A stretch of 64,000 nucleotides of DNA from Natrialba swarupiae (GTDB lineage Archaea; Halobacteriota; Halobacteria; Halobacteriales; Natrialbaceae): assembly GCF_008245225.1 (NCBI RefSeq), contig NZ_VTAW01000003.1:124001-188000 (forward strand). The letters run 5' to 3'. The position numbers and the translations under genes were made by a program. Of this stretch, positions 33,231 through 42,181 are shown piece after piece. The notes under the pieces were generated by a model that saw only the letters and a list, made by a program, of their open reading frames with translations, did no database searches and was not told where the DNA came from. The first letter of the stretch is position 1; every line of letters begins with the position of its first letter.

Positions 33231-34025
33231 TTACTCGAGCGGTTCGGGCGCTGGTGGCGCGTTGCGCTTGTGTTCGCTCCGCTCGTACAGTCCGCGAACC
33301 ATCTCGACGGTCTCGGCGTCGACCTCGAGTTCGCGGGCGGTGGCGGCGACCGACAGCGGGCCATCGACGTGGGTCGCGAGGATGGCGTCGAGGGTGTCGT
33401 ACGCGATCCCGAGTTCGTCCTCGTCGGTCTGGTCGGCCCAGAGTTCTGCGGTAGCGGTTTTCGCGGCGAGGTCTTCGGGAACGCCGACGTGGCGGGCGAG
33501 TTGACGGACCTGCTGTTTGTAGAGGTTTCCGATCGGGTGACAGTCGACGGCGCCGTCGCCGTACTTGGTGAAGTAGCCGACGGCGGCCTCGCTTCGGTTG
33601 CCGGTGCCGACGACGAGGCGGTTCTCGTGGTTGGCGACGAGGTAGTTCAGCACGCCGCGGATGCGGGCTCTCGCGTTACCGGTGGCCACGTGGTCACCCT
33701 CGGCTTCGGGGTAGACCGAGAGCAGCGAGTCGACGATCGGTTCGATCTCGATTACGTCGTAGCCGATCTCGAGTTCTTGGGCGACGCGTTCGGCGTCGCT
33801 CATGTTCTCGTCGCTGCTGACCGTCGCCGGGAGGACGAGGCCGTGGACGTTCTCTGCCCCGAGCGCCTCGACGGTCAGGTAGCCCGTGAGCGTGCTGTCG
33901 ATCCCCCCCGAGAGCCCGAGCACGGCCCCGTCGGCACCCGCGGCGTCGACGCTGTCGCGGACGAACTCGAGGATGTGTTCGCGTCGTCGTTCCAGTTCCT
34001 CCTCCGAGAAGCGAAGGTCGATCAT
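33231..34025 (-). CDS. nadE: NH3-dependent NAD+ synthetase
   Basis: 264 residues, the size of the ammonia-dependent enzyme without a glutaminase domain. It amidates nicotinic acid adenine dinucleotide to NAD+. The PP-loop VLGLSGGIDSTLTGYL lies near residue 40; VGTGNRSEAAVGYFTKYGDG and DCHPIGNLYKQQVRQLARHV are diagnostic of NadE; TAELWADQTDEDELGIAYDT closes the site. NAD kinase lies 4.5 kb to the right. Start MIDLRFSEEELE is normal. Confidence 0.95.
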   Translation of the reverse strand: MIDLRFSEEELERRREHILEFVRDSVDAAGADGAVLGLSGGIDSTLTGYLTVEALGAENVHGLVLPATVSSDENMSDAERVAQELEIGYDVIEIEPIVDSLLSVYPEAEGDHVATGNARARIRGVLNYLVANHENRLVVGTGNRSEAAVGYFTKYGDGAVDCHPIGNLYKQQVRQLARHVGVPEDLAAKTATAELWADQTDEDELGIAYDTLDAILATHVDGPLSVAATARELEVDAETVEMVRGLYERSEHKRNAPPAPEPLE

Positions 34026-34626
34026 CGACCGTCGATACGGTCTGCCTGTCCTAATAGGCTCGCGTCTCCGGAAAAAAGTGGACGAACGTAAATCTATCGT
34101 CCCGGTTCGTCCGGAGACCGCTCGAGAGCACTACGTTGAAATGTGTCGATGCAGTAAATTCGAATACTATACACGCCGGTGGTGAGCAAATCCAACGGAT
34201 TTGCGATCCTCGGCACGCGAGGAAGATATGACGAGCGCGCCGGTGCTGAGCCGAGCGAAGCGAGGCGAAGGTCGATAGACGAACAGAGTGAGTCCGGCCG
34301 GCACATCCGTTTTCTGCAACAGGTAACTCGTCCGAAAGATGGAGGCTGGCGCGTGAGATTCTGATAGCACGCTATAACGAGGGAGGAAGGAGCGTTCGAC
34401 TCGCGTGGCAACGAGGAGTAACCACTCCCTCCCCAGCCGATTCGCTCGGTCACGTCGTTCCCTCTCTCATCCCTCGCGAAGTTGGTCTGCGGTTCGTCGG
34501 TGACTCACCGCAGTCCAGCGCGCCATCAAAAAAATCCTACCTGTGTAACGCCCGAACAACGGTGTATCGCTCGAACTGATCGGTTTCGAAATCAACGCGA
34601 ACCGTTTCCGATACACGCCACTGTGA
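34026..34626. other. 600-base intergenic region without a supportable gene
   Basis: No frame shows haloarchaeal coding character. A perfect 8-bp hairpin (gcaaatcc/ggatttgc, 34186-34204) and the skewed run gccgagcgaagcgaggcgaa at 34251-34270 are the notable structures. A region with stretches such as ggagggagtggttactcctc (minus strand) could be a decayed gene or mobile-element scar. No known RNA gene was recognised. Confidence 0.45.
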
Positions 34627-36045
34627 CTACAGGTAGCCCAACAGCGTCCCGACCAGGACGAGCGTCCACATGGCGACGCCGACGACGACCATGTCGTTTA
34701 TTCTCGAGTCGCGGGTCGCGCGTTTGGCCGCGCCGCCGGCGATCAGTCCGAGGGCGACGACGACGAGCGCCCGCTGGAAGACGACGTCGATCGGGAGGAC
34801 GTCGACGCCGAGGAGGCCGTAGTCGAGCCAGATCGCGACGGCGAGCGAGGCCGACGCCGCCAGTGCGGCGTCGAGCCGGCGCTCGAGCCCGCCGGCGATG
34901 GCGTAGGTCGCGATGGGGAGTCCGAGTGCAATGAGAGGGTACAACAACGCGGCGATCGCGTGGACGGAGAGGAAGCCGGCGGAACGATCGAGGGCAATCC
35001 CGGCGATCCGAACGCCGAGGACGATCGTCAGGATCGTGCCCGCGAGGATCAGGTGTCGCGCCTCGAGGCGGGCGGAGGCGGCCGCCAGACGGGCGCGGTC
35101 GGAGTCGCTCAGCTTCCCGTCGACCTCGTGTTCTGCTCGCTCGAGGACGCCGGCTCGCTCGGTTCGCAGTGGGCCTCCCGCCCGCTCGGTCCGGGAGTCG
35201 CGTCTCCGACGTGCGGCGAGTCCGACCGCGACCGGTGTGAGCGCCATGGCGGCGAGATCGACCTTGGTAGCCCAGCCGTCGGCGTCGGAGGGGCCGGCGT
35301 TGTCGAGGTAGATCCGCTGGACGTCCTCCTGGATGTCCACGCTCGGGATCGCCATCAGGTCGGCCTCGAGTCGCGACTGGGCGTCCTCGACGCCGTCGAC
35401 TCGGTGTCGGAGGGTAAACCAGTCGAAGTGTTCGGAGTGAGTTTGCATGACGACCCATCGGTCGTCGGGGTTCGGACTCTCGTAGAGGCGAATGTGATAC
35501 CGGTAGCCGTAGTACTCGCCGTCCTCGAGTTGCGTGGTTTCGGTCGTCCAGTACGTGTCCTCGTCGGGGCCGGGATCGACGTAGGCGTATCGGGTCGTTC
35601 CGTCCGCTTCGGACCACGGAATGTCAGTCGGGGAGACGGGACGAACCTCGTCGACGGTCGTGTTCGCCTCTCCATCGCCGTCGGGATCCATCGCGGAACC
35701 GTTCTCGGGGCCACCGGGCTCGAAGAGCTCTTCCGCTTCGAAGTGGTCGTGTTCGGCTTCTTCCCAGTCGCCCTCGCCGTGTCGTGCCAACAAGCGGACG
35801 ACGCGGTCGGTGTCGCCGCGGACGACGACGTTGAGCGGGCTTCGTTTCTCGTGGGCCTCCTTGGAGTTGAGATACGGCCAGAAGCCGCTATCGCTGTCCT
35901 CGAACGAGACGATCTCCGGTTCGGCCCGCTCTTTTTCTTCCGGTGTGATCTCCTCCGTCGACGGCGAGAACAGAAGCGAGGGACCGCCGACAAGCAGAAA
36001 CGCGACCGCCAGCAGAGCCGTCGCGATCACGATCGAGCGGCGCAT
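34627..36045 (-). CDS. Membrane protein with large extracytoplasmic domain
   Basis: 472 residues. An N-terminal signal anchor (IVIATALLAVAFLLVGGPSL) precedes an acidic extracellular domain of about 230 residues that includes RSPLNVVVRGDTDRVVRLLA, similar to the LssY-C/PAP2-associated region, and YGYRYHIRLYESPNPDDRW. About 100 residues later come four to five membrane helices (LILAGTILTIVLGVRIAGIA ... MWTLVLVGTLLGYL). The two parts are joined by a basic cytoplasmic segment (RRRRDSRTERAGGPLR). It may be involved in envelope or sensing functions. The LssY-C similarity is tentative. Confidence 0.75.
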   Translation of the reverse strand: MRRSIVIATALLAVAFLLVGGPSLLFSPSTEEITPEEKERAEPEIVSFEDSDSGFWPYLNSKEAHEKRSPLNVVVRGDTDRVVRLLARHGEGDWEEAEHDHFEAEELFEPGGPENGSAMDPDGDGEANTTVDEVRPVSPTDIPWSEADGTTRYAYVDPGPDEDTYWTTETTQLEDGEYYGYRYHIRLYESPNPDDRWVVMQTHSEHFDWFTLRHRVDGVEDAQSRLEADLMAIPSVDIQEDVQRIYLDNAGPSDADGWATKVDLAAMALTPVAVGLAARRRRDSRTERAGGPLRTERAGVLERAEHEVDGKLSDSDRARLAAASARLEARHLILAGTILTIVLGVRIAGIALDRSAGFLSVHAIAALLYPLIALGLPIATYAIAGGLERRLDAALAASASLAVAIWLDYGLLGVDVLPIDVVFQRALVVVALGLIAGGAAKRATRDSRINDMVVVGVAMWTLVLVGTLLGYL

Positions 36046-36217
36046 GCACTCGCACTAGCGACGCCTTACATATCAATTTGATCGAAACGATAGCGCCGTC
36101 GTTTCGCTCTCTCGAGACGTCTGCGGTCCGACGTACGTCAGGGACCCGCCTGGCCGCGCCTCGCGTTGTGCCAGTGCCGGAAAACCCGACTGCCGGTACC
36201 CCCGGAAGCGAGCCGTT

Positions 36218-36652
36218 TCAGGCGTCGACGTCCGGTCCGACGGTTGTCACCGGGACCGACGCGGTTCGGACGACGCGCTGGGAGACGCTGCCAACGACGT
36301 TGTTCTCGTAGTCGTCGCCGCTCGTTCCCATGACGATCAGGTCGGCACCGATCTCGTCGGCGTAGTCGACGATACACTCGGCGGGGTGGCCCGTGTCGAT
36401 CGCTGTCTCCACTTCGAGACCCGCCTCGTCGGCGCGGGTCGCCGCCTCGTCGGTCGCCTCGAGTGCGTTCGCACGGAGGTCGTCGCGGATGGCCTCGACG
36501 CGGTCGTCGCCCAGGACGAGAAACGCGCGATCGTCGACGATGGAGAGGACGTGTAACGTCGCATCTCGGGTGGTCGCAGCGTCGATCGCGTGAGTTGTGA
36601 CGGTTTCGGCGTGGTCGCTCCCGTCCGTGGCAAAGAGGATCGTATCGTACAT
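36218..36652 (-). CDS. Universal stress protein, UspA family
   Basis: 144 residues: MYDTILFATDGSDHAETVTT start, and the ATP-binding signature MGTSGDDYENNVVGSVSQRV (a G-2x-G-9x-G-S/T variant) near residue 118. Single Usp domain; likely binds ATP, dimerises and acts in stress responses. Located alone between membrane-protein and amphi-Trp genes; upstream sequence carries no special motif. Confidence 0.93.
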   Translation of the reverse strand: MYDTILFATDGSDHAETVTTHAIDAATTRDATLHVLSIVDDRAFLVLGDDRVEAIRDDLRANALEATDEAATRADEAGLEVETAIDTGHPAECIVDYADEIGADLIVMGTSGDDYENNVVGSVSQRVVRTASVPVTTVGPDVDA

Positions 36653-36767
36653 CTAGGTGCCACTACTCGCGCGAAGGGACAAGAACTTCGCTATCGATTC
36701 GACTCGCTGGGAACGGGTGTCGACCCCGCGAGTGGGGTGAATCGTTCCGACGAGGAACGCCGACAGG

Positions 36768-37007
36768 TCAGGGTTTCCAGCTCAGTTCGATCGAGACGCT
36801 CTCGCGTTTCCCGCGAAACATCGTCGAGCGTTCGATCACGTCGACCGAGAGGTCGACGCCGTCCGGGGGCTCGAGGTCGACCGTCTTGTTTCCGACTCTG
36901 ATGCGGACCGTTCCCTCGTCCCCGCCGAACGCCGTAGCGAGGTGTTCGAAGTACGTTGCGACCTCCTCGCGCGTGAGCGTCTCGTCGGCCGTCGTCCGTT
37001 GGGCCAT
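36768..37007 (-). CDS. amphi-Trp domain protein
   Basis: 79 residues from ATG at 37007. TLTREEVATYFEHLATAFGG, then IRVGNKTVDLEPPDGVDLSV and the C-terminal SVSIELSWKP with the final Trp fit the amphi-Trp family of small haloarchaeal proteins. Function unknown. A second start 15 bases upstream would add MPHQT; the shorter form is preferred by length. Confidence 0.85.
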   Translation of the reverse strand: MAQRTTADETLTREEVATYFEHLATAFGGDEGTVRIRVGNKTVDLEPPDGVDLSVDVIERSTMFRGKRESVSIELSWKP

Positions 37008-37094
37008 GGTTTGGTGTGGCAAACGGCTCGAAAAAAGTATGGGGTGCGAACGGCTGACAATCGAACGTTACCGATCGCTCGCGCCGAGTATCGT

Positions 37095-38240
37095 TCAGAA
37101 CAGGTTTCCCTGCTGATAGACGGAGATCCCCTCACCGGTGATCTCGTAGGGCTTTTTCTCCCGCGAGTGGTTCGCGTCGCGGATTTTCTGGATCTCGATC
37201 GCGAGTCGCGTCTCCCGGAAGTCGTTCGGGCGGACGTACTGCAGGACGAAGACGCCGTCGGTGAGGTACTCGACGATCCCGTGGCGGGAGGCGTAGGGAT
37301 TGTCGTCTGCGGCCTCACTCGTCAACAGCGACGTGACGCCGGCGTCTTTCAGGCTCTTAGCGAAGCTGAAGATCTCGTTTCGGCGTTTCGCCTGGTCGTC
37401 GTACATCATCTCGAGCAACGACACCGAGTCGAGGACGAGTCGTGAAGCGCCGAACTCTTCGATGAGCGTCGGCAGTTCGGACCCGATCGATCCGAGGCTA
37501 TGAGCCAACTCGACGGGATTCAAGTCGACGATCGCGAGGCGACCATCCGCGACGTGTTCGTCGAAGGCGAACCCCTTTTCCGTCGCGCTGTTGATCACAC
37601 GCTCCCGACTCTCCTCTAAGGCGATGAACACCGCCTGTTCGCCCTGTTGGAGGCCGCACTCGAGAAACTGGAGCCCGAACGTCGTCTTCCCGGTACCGGC
37701 GCTCCCGATGGCCACCATGAGCGATCGCTCCGGGACGCCACCCTGGATCATCCGGTCGAGACCGTCGACGCCGAGATCGATCCGCGGCAGATCCGTGTCG
37801 GGGTCCTCCTCGAAGTCGGGGTCGTCACCGCCGAGTTCGAAGTCGATATCCGAAAACCCGGCGGGTGAACCGCTCTGGCCACCACCGGTGGCGGCTGGTG
37901 CGTTCTCGAGTGCCGAGCCGAAGTCCTCGTCGAACAGGGTGTCGCTATCGTTACTATCGGATTCGTCGCTGTCTGTCTCGCGTCTCTTGTCGTCCTCGCT
38001 GCGTTTCCCGCCGTGGCCTCTGTCGCTGGTCTCGGGACCCCCTCCGTGGCCCTCGTCGACGAACTCGAGGTCGATCTCGGTGTCGTGCGATTCATCCCCG
38101 CGGTCGTGTTCACCGGTTGTCTCCTCCCGATCGCCCGTCTCCGCGGTAGTGTCTGCGTCGCCCGTATCGCCGTCAGCCACGTCGTCATCGTCGCCTTCTG
38201 TGGCGAGCGCCCGCTCGAACCAGTCGTCGTGGTCGGTCAC
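37095..38240 (-). CDS. KaiC-like RecA-superfamily ATPase with long acidic N-terminus
   Basis: 381 residues from GTG at 38240. The first about 145 residues are Asp/Glu/Ser/Gly-rich and probably disordered. From LPRIDLGVDGLDRMIQGGVP onward there is a KaiC/RadA-type ATPase: Walker A GSAGTGKTTFGLQFL, Walker B near RLVLDSVSLLEMMY, and FALVLEESRERV-type switch (AVFIALEESRERVI). The C-terminal strand IAIEIQKIRDANHSREKKPY is typical of haloarchaeal KaiC-like proteins, whose roles are signal-related. A GTG at 38273 would add eleven residues and is possible because of a gaaagctg box near 38297. Confidence 0.85.
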   Translation of the reverse strand: MTDHDDWFERALATEGDDDDVADGDTGDADTTAETGDREETTGEHDRGDESHDTEIDLEFVDEGHGGGPETSDRGHGGKRSEDDKRRETDSDESDSNDSDTLFDEDFGSALENAPAATGGGQSGSPAGFSDIDFELGGDDPDFEEDPDTDLPRIDLGVDGLDRMIQGGVPERSLMVAIGSAGTGKTTFGLQFLECGLQQGEQAVFIALEESRERVINSATEKGFAFDEHVADGRLAIVDLNPVELAHSLGSIGSELPTLIEEFGASRLVLDSVSLLEMMYDDQAKRRNEIFSFAKSLKDAGVTSLLTSEAADDNPYASRHGIVEYLTDGVFVLQYVRPNDFRETRLAIEIQKIRDANHSREKKPYEITGEGISVYQQGNLF

Positions 38241-38471
38241 GGGCAGCCTCCGGCAGTTGTCGCGTCCGTGCACGCGACGTACGCGCGCTGCTGACCGAAA
38301 GCTGTCCGCGCCTCGAGCGTCTCCGTCCGAGCGCGGAGCGTACGGGAGACGGTGACCGTCCGTGACGAATCGTTCACTCGTCTAAAATGTGTTCAGCCGG
38401 CGTAATGTCGTTTCCGGCCGTGGCGCTCGAGAGGCGTGGCTTTTTGACCCCGGAACGGGTATCCGCCGACG

Positions 38472-39302
38472 ATGGACGTCGACGTCGGAATCGTCGCCCA
38501 ACGTGGCAACGAGCGGGCACAGCAACTCACCGAAGCGCTTCTCGACGTGCTCGAATCTGATTCGGTCGCGGTCGCCGTCGACGAGGAAACCGGCGACGCG
38601 ATCGACGTGGTGTCCGTTCCGGTGACCGAGATGGCCGACTCCGACCTCGTCGTGAGCATCGGCGGCGACGGAACGCTGCTGTTCGTCGCCCGTGAGGTCG
38701 GATCGACGCCGATCCTCGGGGTAAACCTCGGCGAGGTCGGCTTTCTAAACGCCGTCTCACCAGCCGATGCGGTCGACGTCGTCACCGATCTCGTCGACCG
38801 ACTCCGGCGGGGTGATCCACTCGAGAGACGAACCCTCGAGCGACTCCGGGCGCGTGGCGACGGATGGACGCTCGAACCCGCGCTCAACGAGATCGTCGTC
38901 CACGGGCCCCGACGGGGCCACGGTGGCGGGGCGACGATCGAGATTCGCGTCGACGGCACGCGGTACGCGGACGGCCACGCCGACGGCGTCCTCGTCGCGA
39001 CGCCGACGGGTTCGACGGCGTACAATCTGAGCGAGGGCGGGCCACTCGTCCACCCGACGGCCGACGCCCTCGTCGTCACGCAGATGGCGGCTGAAGACTC
39101 GATGCCGCCGCTCGTCGTCGATCCCGGCGCAGAACTCGAACTCGCTGTCACGGGGGCCGAGACGGCGTATGCGATCAGCGACGGACGAAATCGCCACCAA
39201 CTCGAGTCGCCTGCGACGGTCTCGGTCTCGCTTGCGGCCGACCCCGTCACCCTCGTCGGTCCGAGAACGAACTTCTTCGACGGCCTCGAGAAACTCGAGT
39301 GA
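38472..39302 (+). CDS. nadK: NAD+ kinase
   Basis: 276 residues. The nucleotide-phosphate signature VVSIGGDGTLLFVAREV (GGDGT, about residues 64-68) and the NE/D motif region EPALNEIVVHGPRRGHGGGA, then VATPTGSTAYNLSEGGPLVH, are diagnostic for NAD(P) kinases. It makes NADP+ from NAD+ with ATP or polyphosphate. The gene is divergent from the KaiC-like ATPase and followed by the convergent RNA-polymerase-associated gene. Confidence 0.95.
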   Translation: MDVDVGIVAQRGNERAQQLTEALLDVLESDSVAVAVDEETGDAIDVVSVPVTEMADSDLVVSIGGDGTLLFVAREVGSTPILGVNLGEVGFLNAVSPADAVDVVTDLVDRLRRGDPLERRTLERLRARGDGWTLEPALNEIVVHGPRRGHGGGATIEIRVDGTRYADGHADGVLVATPTGSTAYNLSEGGPLVHPTADALVVTQMAAEDSMPPLVVDPGAELELAVTGAETAYAISDGRNRHQLESPATVSVSLAADPVTLVGPRTNFFDGLEKLE

Positions 39303-39346
39303 CCGATCCGGCCGTCGACTCAGCGAGGCTGTTCCGGAGAACCCCG

Positions 39347-40114
39347 TCAGTTGTCGTCTCTTCCGGTCGTGCTGTCGGTGCCGGTCTCGGGGTCGGTTGT
39401 GGACGACTCGGGCAGGTTGGGATCACGGTAGGGGTTCCGGCCGTACGCGGGTAGCTCGTCGTCGAGTTGACTCTTCAACACCCGCCGGAGCCGGTTGAGA
39501 TTCGTTTTGTCGAGGCCGTACTGGGCGGCCAGCCGCGTAAACGCCGGTTCGTCGGTGATGTCGTGGGCGCGGTAGCGACCGAACAGGTCGTCCATTCGGT
39601 CGGCCGACAGCGATCCGACGTCGATGTCGTCGAGGCCGAAGTACGTCCGCCGGTCGACGTCGACGACGTGTCTGATGACCACCAGCGCGACCTTCTCGAT
39701 CGCGCGCTGGCTTCCGAACTCGGTGAGGTCGATCTCGTCCATCACGCCGAGTGCGAGGTCGCGTTGCCACGGTGTCACCTCGAGGGCGTTACACAGCGCC
39801 TGCGTCGTGCGCAGTCGGTCGAGGTGGTGTGCGCGCTCGCTGTAGCCCGGCGTCGCCGCGTGTTGTTCGTCGTGGAGGCGGCGAACGTTCTCCGAGAGAT
39901 CGCCGTCGGGTGACTCCGCGCGGCCGATGACGGTCGCACTCGGCGTGACGACGCCCCACCGGCGGACCGTCGAGTCACGCTGGACGTCCGCCCGGGAGAG
40001 CGATCCGGAGCCAGGGCGCGTCTCGAGGCGACGCTCGCGTTCGGGCGTTCGAGGGCGCTCGAGTGCGACGCCCCCTTCCGGGTTGGATCGGGGATCGACA
40101 CCGTCGTCTCTCAT
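39347..40114 (-). CDS. Probable DNA-directed RNA polymerase subunit epsilon (haloarchaeal)
   Basis: 255 residues from ATG at 40114. The blocks GSLSRADVQRDSTVRRWGVV, LRTTQALCNALEVTPWQRDL and GSQRAIEKVALVVIRHVVDV match, from memory, the haloarchaeal protein annotated as RNA polymerase subunit epsilon. That protein is found only in this group and its contribution to transcription is not well understood. The helical central part with TPWQRDLALGVM resembles a cyclin/TFB-like fold. N- and C-terminal tails are disordered and acidic/polar. If the identification is wrong, it is a conserved haloarchaeal DNA-associated protein. Confidence 0.65.
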   Translation of the reverse strand: MRDDGVDPRSNPEGGVALERPRTPERERRLETRPGSGSLSRADVQRDSTVRRWGVVTPSATVIGRAESPDGDLSENVRRLHDEQHAATPGYSERAHHLDRLRTTQALCNALEVTPWQRDLALGVMDEIDLTEFGSQRAIEKVALVVIRHVVDVDRRTYFGLDDIDVGSLSADRMDDLFGRYRAHDITDEPAFTRLAAQYGLDKTNLNRLRRVLKSQLDDELPAYGRNPYRDPNLPESSTTDPETGTDSTTGRDDN

Positions 40115-40335
40115 CTCGTCGGTGGTTCGGCGGGGGAGAGTGAAAAATGCTCGCTCGTTTCGCGACAGACGGGACGTCACGTGTCGGCTGTCGGATGGGA
40201 AACGCGGAGCGAAGCCGTTGGCTACCCGACGCTGGTCGTCAGAGGGGACAGTAATCGGCAGGTGCCGATAATCGGATGAGTGACCGGGCAGCGCTGATGC
40301 TCCCGATGTGAGATGCCGCGAAAAGCCCTTCGTAG

Positions 40336-40366
40336 CTTCACCTTGTAACCAGAAGCACTTAAAGAA
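40336..40366. repeat. 31-bp imperfect direct repeat, copy 1
   Basis: Begins cttcaccttgtaaccagaag and ends cacttaaagaa; 26 of 31 bases match copy 2 at 41368. It overlaps the stop codon (TAA, 40359-40361) of the nucleotidyltransferase gene. On the minus strand it contains TTTAAGTG, a TATA-like box. Confidence 0.75.
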
Positions 40367-41315
40367 TCGAGCGACCGTCGTCGGCTCGAGCCGTCGCGAT
40401 CATCCCGTCGACGAACGCGTCGAGTCGAGCCGGGTTCGGTCCGTCGCGTGCGTGTATCTCTGGATCGATTTCGACGGGTGGGTGTGCGAACGCGCGCCCG
40501 ACCGCGTCGCCGACCGTTTCGGCGCCCTCTCCCCGGCGCTTTCGCTCGAGCAACGTGTGAGCGCGGTCGATCCGCTCGGCGTCGAACACCGTCGGGGCCT
40601 GCTCGGACAGGAAGCGATCGAACTCGAGTTCGGGGAGCTCGTGCTCGCTGCGCTCGCCGGTCGCCCACAGGTAGCGTGCGTACATCGCCGCCCGGGTGAT
40701 CGTCAGGTTTCGTTTGACGGTCGGTCGCGTCTGCGTCTCCGCGTATCGTTCGTCGTCGGCCGGAACCGTCGTCGTCCCGTCGCCTGCCTCGACCACGTAG
40801 CCGTCGTCGGTCGTCTCGAGGATGGGAACCGTCTCGTCGTCGTTTCGCACGAGGTGGTGGGAGACGTACTTCCGGTAGTTGTTCGTCGCGATCCCGCGCC
40901 AGGCGTGATAGAGGTCCATCGGATCGACCGTCCGTTCGACGTACGCCGCCAGTTCGTCGGGCTCGTACGCGCTCCGGTAGCGGATCGGACTCCGAAGGAG
41001 ATCGATCGCGCCGTCGTTCGAGTCGGCGAGCAACCGGGCGAACGTACGGACGTCCCACCCTTGGAACTCGAGGTCGACGTCCGTGCGATCGGCTTCCGAC
41101 GTTATCGTCGTCGGCGGTTGGCGAACGTGGGCGTACCGGCGGAGGTCCGACTGGACGAAGACGAACCCGACGTCGTAATCGCTTTCGGGGCCGGCCGCGC
41201 CCCACGCGTGACTACCCCGGGCGGCCGCCAGCACGACGTCGACGTCGTGATCCGACTCGAGAGCCGAGAGTTCTTCGTCGGCGGCGTCGATCACGGTCGC
41301 TGGAACGGATGTCAT
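40359..41315 (-). CDS. Predicted nucleotidyltransferase (COG3541/YcgL-type)
   Basis: 318 residues. VLAAARGSHAWGAAGPESDY (GSHAWG, 34-39) and Asp46/Asp48 in SDYDVGFVFVQ make up the polymerase-beta-type site; DVDLEFQGWDVRTFARLLAD supplies the third Asp near 79-81. The rest is a long helical C-terminal domain with AWRGIATNNYRKYVSHHLVR. It resembles predicted nucleotidyltransferases of the YcgL/COG3541 group, including RNA-repair-associated RlsB-type enzymes. The gene is flanked by 31-bp near-identical repeats (40336 and 41368), so its insertion or duplication history may be unusual. Confidence 0.8.
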   Translation of the reverse strand: MTSVPATVIDAADEELSALESDHDVDVVLAAARGSHAWGAAGPESDYDVGFVFVQSDLRRYAHVRQPPTTITSEADRTDVDLEFQGWDVRTFARLLADSNDGAIDLLRSPIRYRSAYEPDELAAYVERTVDPMDLYHAWRGIATNNYRKYVSHHLVRNDDETVPILETTDDGYVVEAGDGTTTVPADDERYAETQTRPTVKRNLTITRAAMYARYLWATGERSEHELPELEFDRFLSEQAPTVFDAERIDRAHTLLERKRRGEGAETVGDAVGRAFAHPPVEIDPEIHARDGPNPARLDAFVDGMIATARADDGRSIL

Positions 41316-41367
41316 CGTGAGAACGAACTGGAACGCCGCCGTCGTAGACGGCGTTTCCCTACTATAT

Positions 41368-41398
41368 CTTCATCTTGTGACCAGAGACACTTAAAGGA
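41368..41398. repeat. 31-bp imperfect direct repeat, copy 2
   Basis: Begins cttcatcttgtgaccagaga and ends cacttaaagga. On the minus strand it reads as a TTTAAGTG box followed by 20 conserved bases, about 50-80 bases upstream of the nucleotidyltransferase ATG, and so probably includes its promoter. Confidence 0.75.
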
Positions 41399-41483
41399 CG
41401 AGCGGTTGGGGAGACGGCCTTCGGTTGCCGACTCGAGTCCGCGCTCTTCGGCCTGGCCGAAGACGAAAGACGAGGAGGGACGC

Positions 41484-41672
41484 TCACTGCGGGCGCGACT
41501 TCGGGTAGTCGTGCCCGACGACGAGTGCGAGGGCGTGAACCGCGAGCAGTCCGAGGAACAGCGACAGTCTCCCGACGGAGTCGATACCGGCGACGAGGAC
41601 GGGAACGTAGGCGACGGGAAGGAGCGTGCTGATCCAGAAGCCTGCAGCGGTCGCGGAGTCGCCGATGTGCAT
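41484..41672 (-). CDS. Small membrane protein
   Basis: 62 residues from ATG at 41672: two hydrophobic helices (FWISTLLPVAYVPVLVAGI and LSLFLGLLAVHALALVVG) and a polar tail HDYPKSRPQ. The gene begins 8 bases downstream of the stop of the DUF7511-like gene, so the two likely form one transcript. No motif allows a function. Confidence 0.6.
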   Translation of the reverse strand: MHIGDSATAAGFWISTLLPVAYVPVLVAGIDSVGRLSLFLGLLAVHALALVVGHDYPKSRPQ

Positions 41673-41680
41673 ACTGCGGC

Positions 41681-41875
41681 CTATCGCATCGACTCGAGCG
41701 AGACGAACGAGTCCCCGTGAGCCGTAAGCCAGTTGGTCAGCAGTCGATCCTCGCTCGCCGCCTTCGGGAAGATCGCACATTCGTTCGGCGCGTCGTCGTT
41801 TTCGACGACGACGTGATCGAGGGCTGCACTCGAGTCGTCGAGTTCGTCGGTCCGTGATTCGACATCGTGTGTCAT
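41681..41875 (-). CDS. DUF7511-like small haloarchaeal protein
   Basis: 64 residues. LDHVVVENDDAPNECAIFPK and WLTAHGDSFVSLESMR form a conserved pair of motifs that I recall from small haloarchaeal proteins annotated DUF7511. Acidic N-terminus. Function unknown; predicted soluble. First gene of a probable two-gene transcript with the small membrane protein. Confidence 0.75.
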   Translation of the reverse strand: MTHDVESRTDELDDSSAALDHVVVENDDAPNECAIFPKAASEDRLLTNWLTAHGDSFVSLESMR

Positions 41876-42181
41876 ATGGTAACAGGCGAGATGCGCCGAT
41901 CGAATTTACCCGATTGGACCCCATTGTTATCGATCGATTACCGGACTGGGCAACGATGGCGCTCGTACGCCCGGCGTCGATCGTGACCACCGTTTCCACG
42001 TCAGTGAGTTCGTCTTTGCGTGACGTGTCCGGCGGTCTTACGGGCCGACTGTAACGGTAGTTTCCCGTTACGATCGAGTAATATCGAATTTCGGACGCAC
42101 TCGCGTCGATCGTCGACGGTGACGCGACCACCCGTCACGGGGTGGGCGTTGTGCGCCCTCTCTCGCCGGTGCGAGCGACGA
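41876..42181. other. Intergenic region upstream of the DUF7511-like gene
   Basis: About 300 bases with no gene that I can support. An AT-richer stretch (gatcgagtaatatcgaattt near 42071) and gttatcgatcgattaccgg near 41926 may carry promoter elements. Confidence 0.4.

Noticed and set aside
32589-34091. 500-codon plus-strand open frame
   Set aside because: It is antisense to nadE and out of frame with the acetyltransferase; composition is basic and shows no domain, as expected for an open frame created by GC-rich codon bias.
34094-34453. 119-codon minus-strand open frame in the nadE upstream region
   Set aside because: Cys/Arg/Ser-rich, not acidic, no promoter or similarity; not supportable as a gene.
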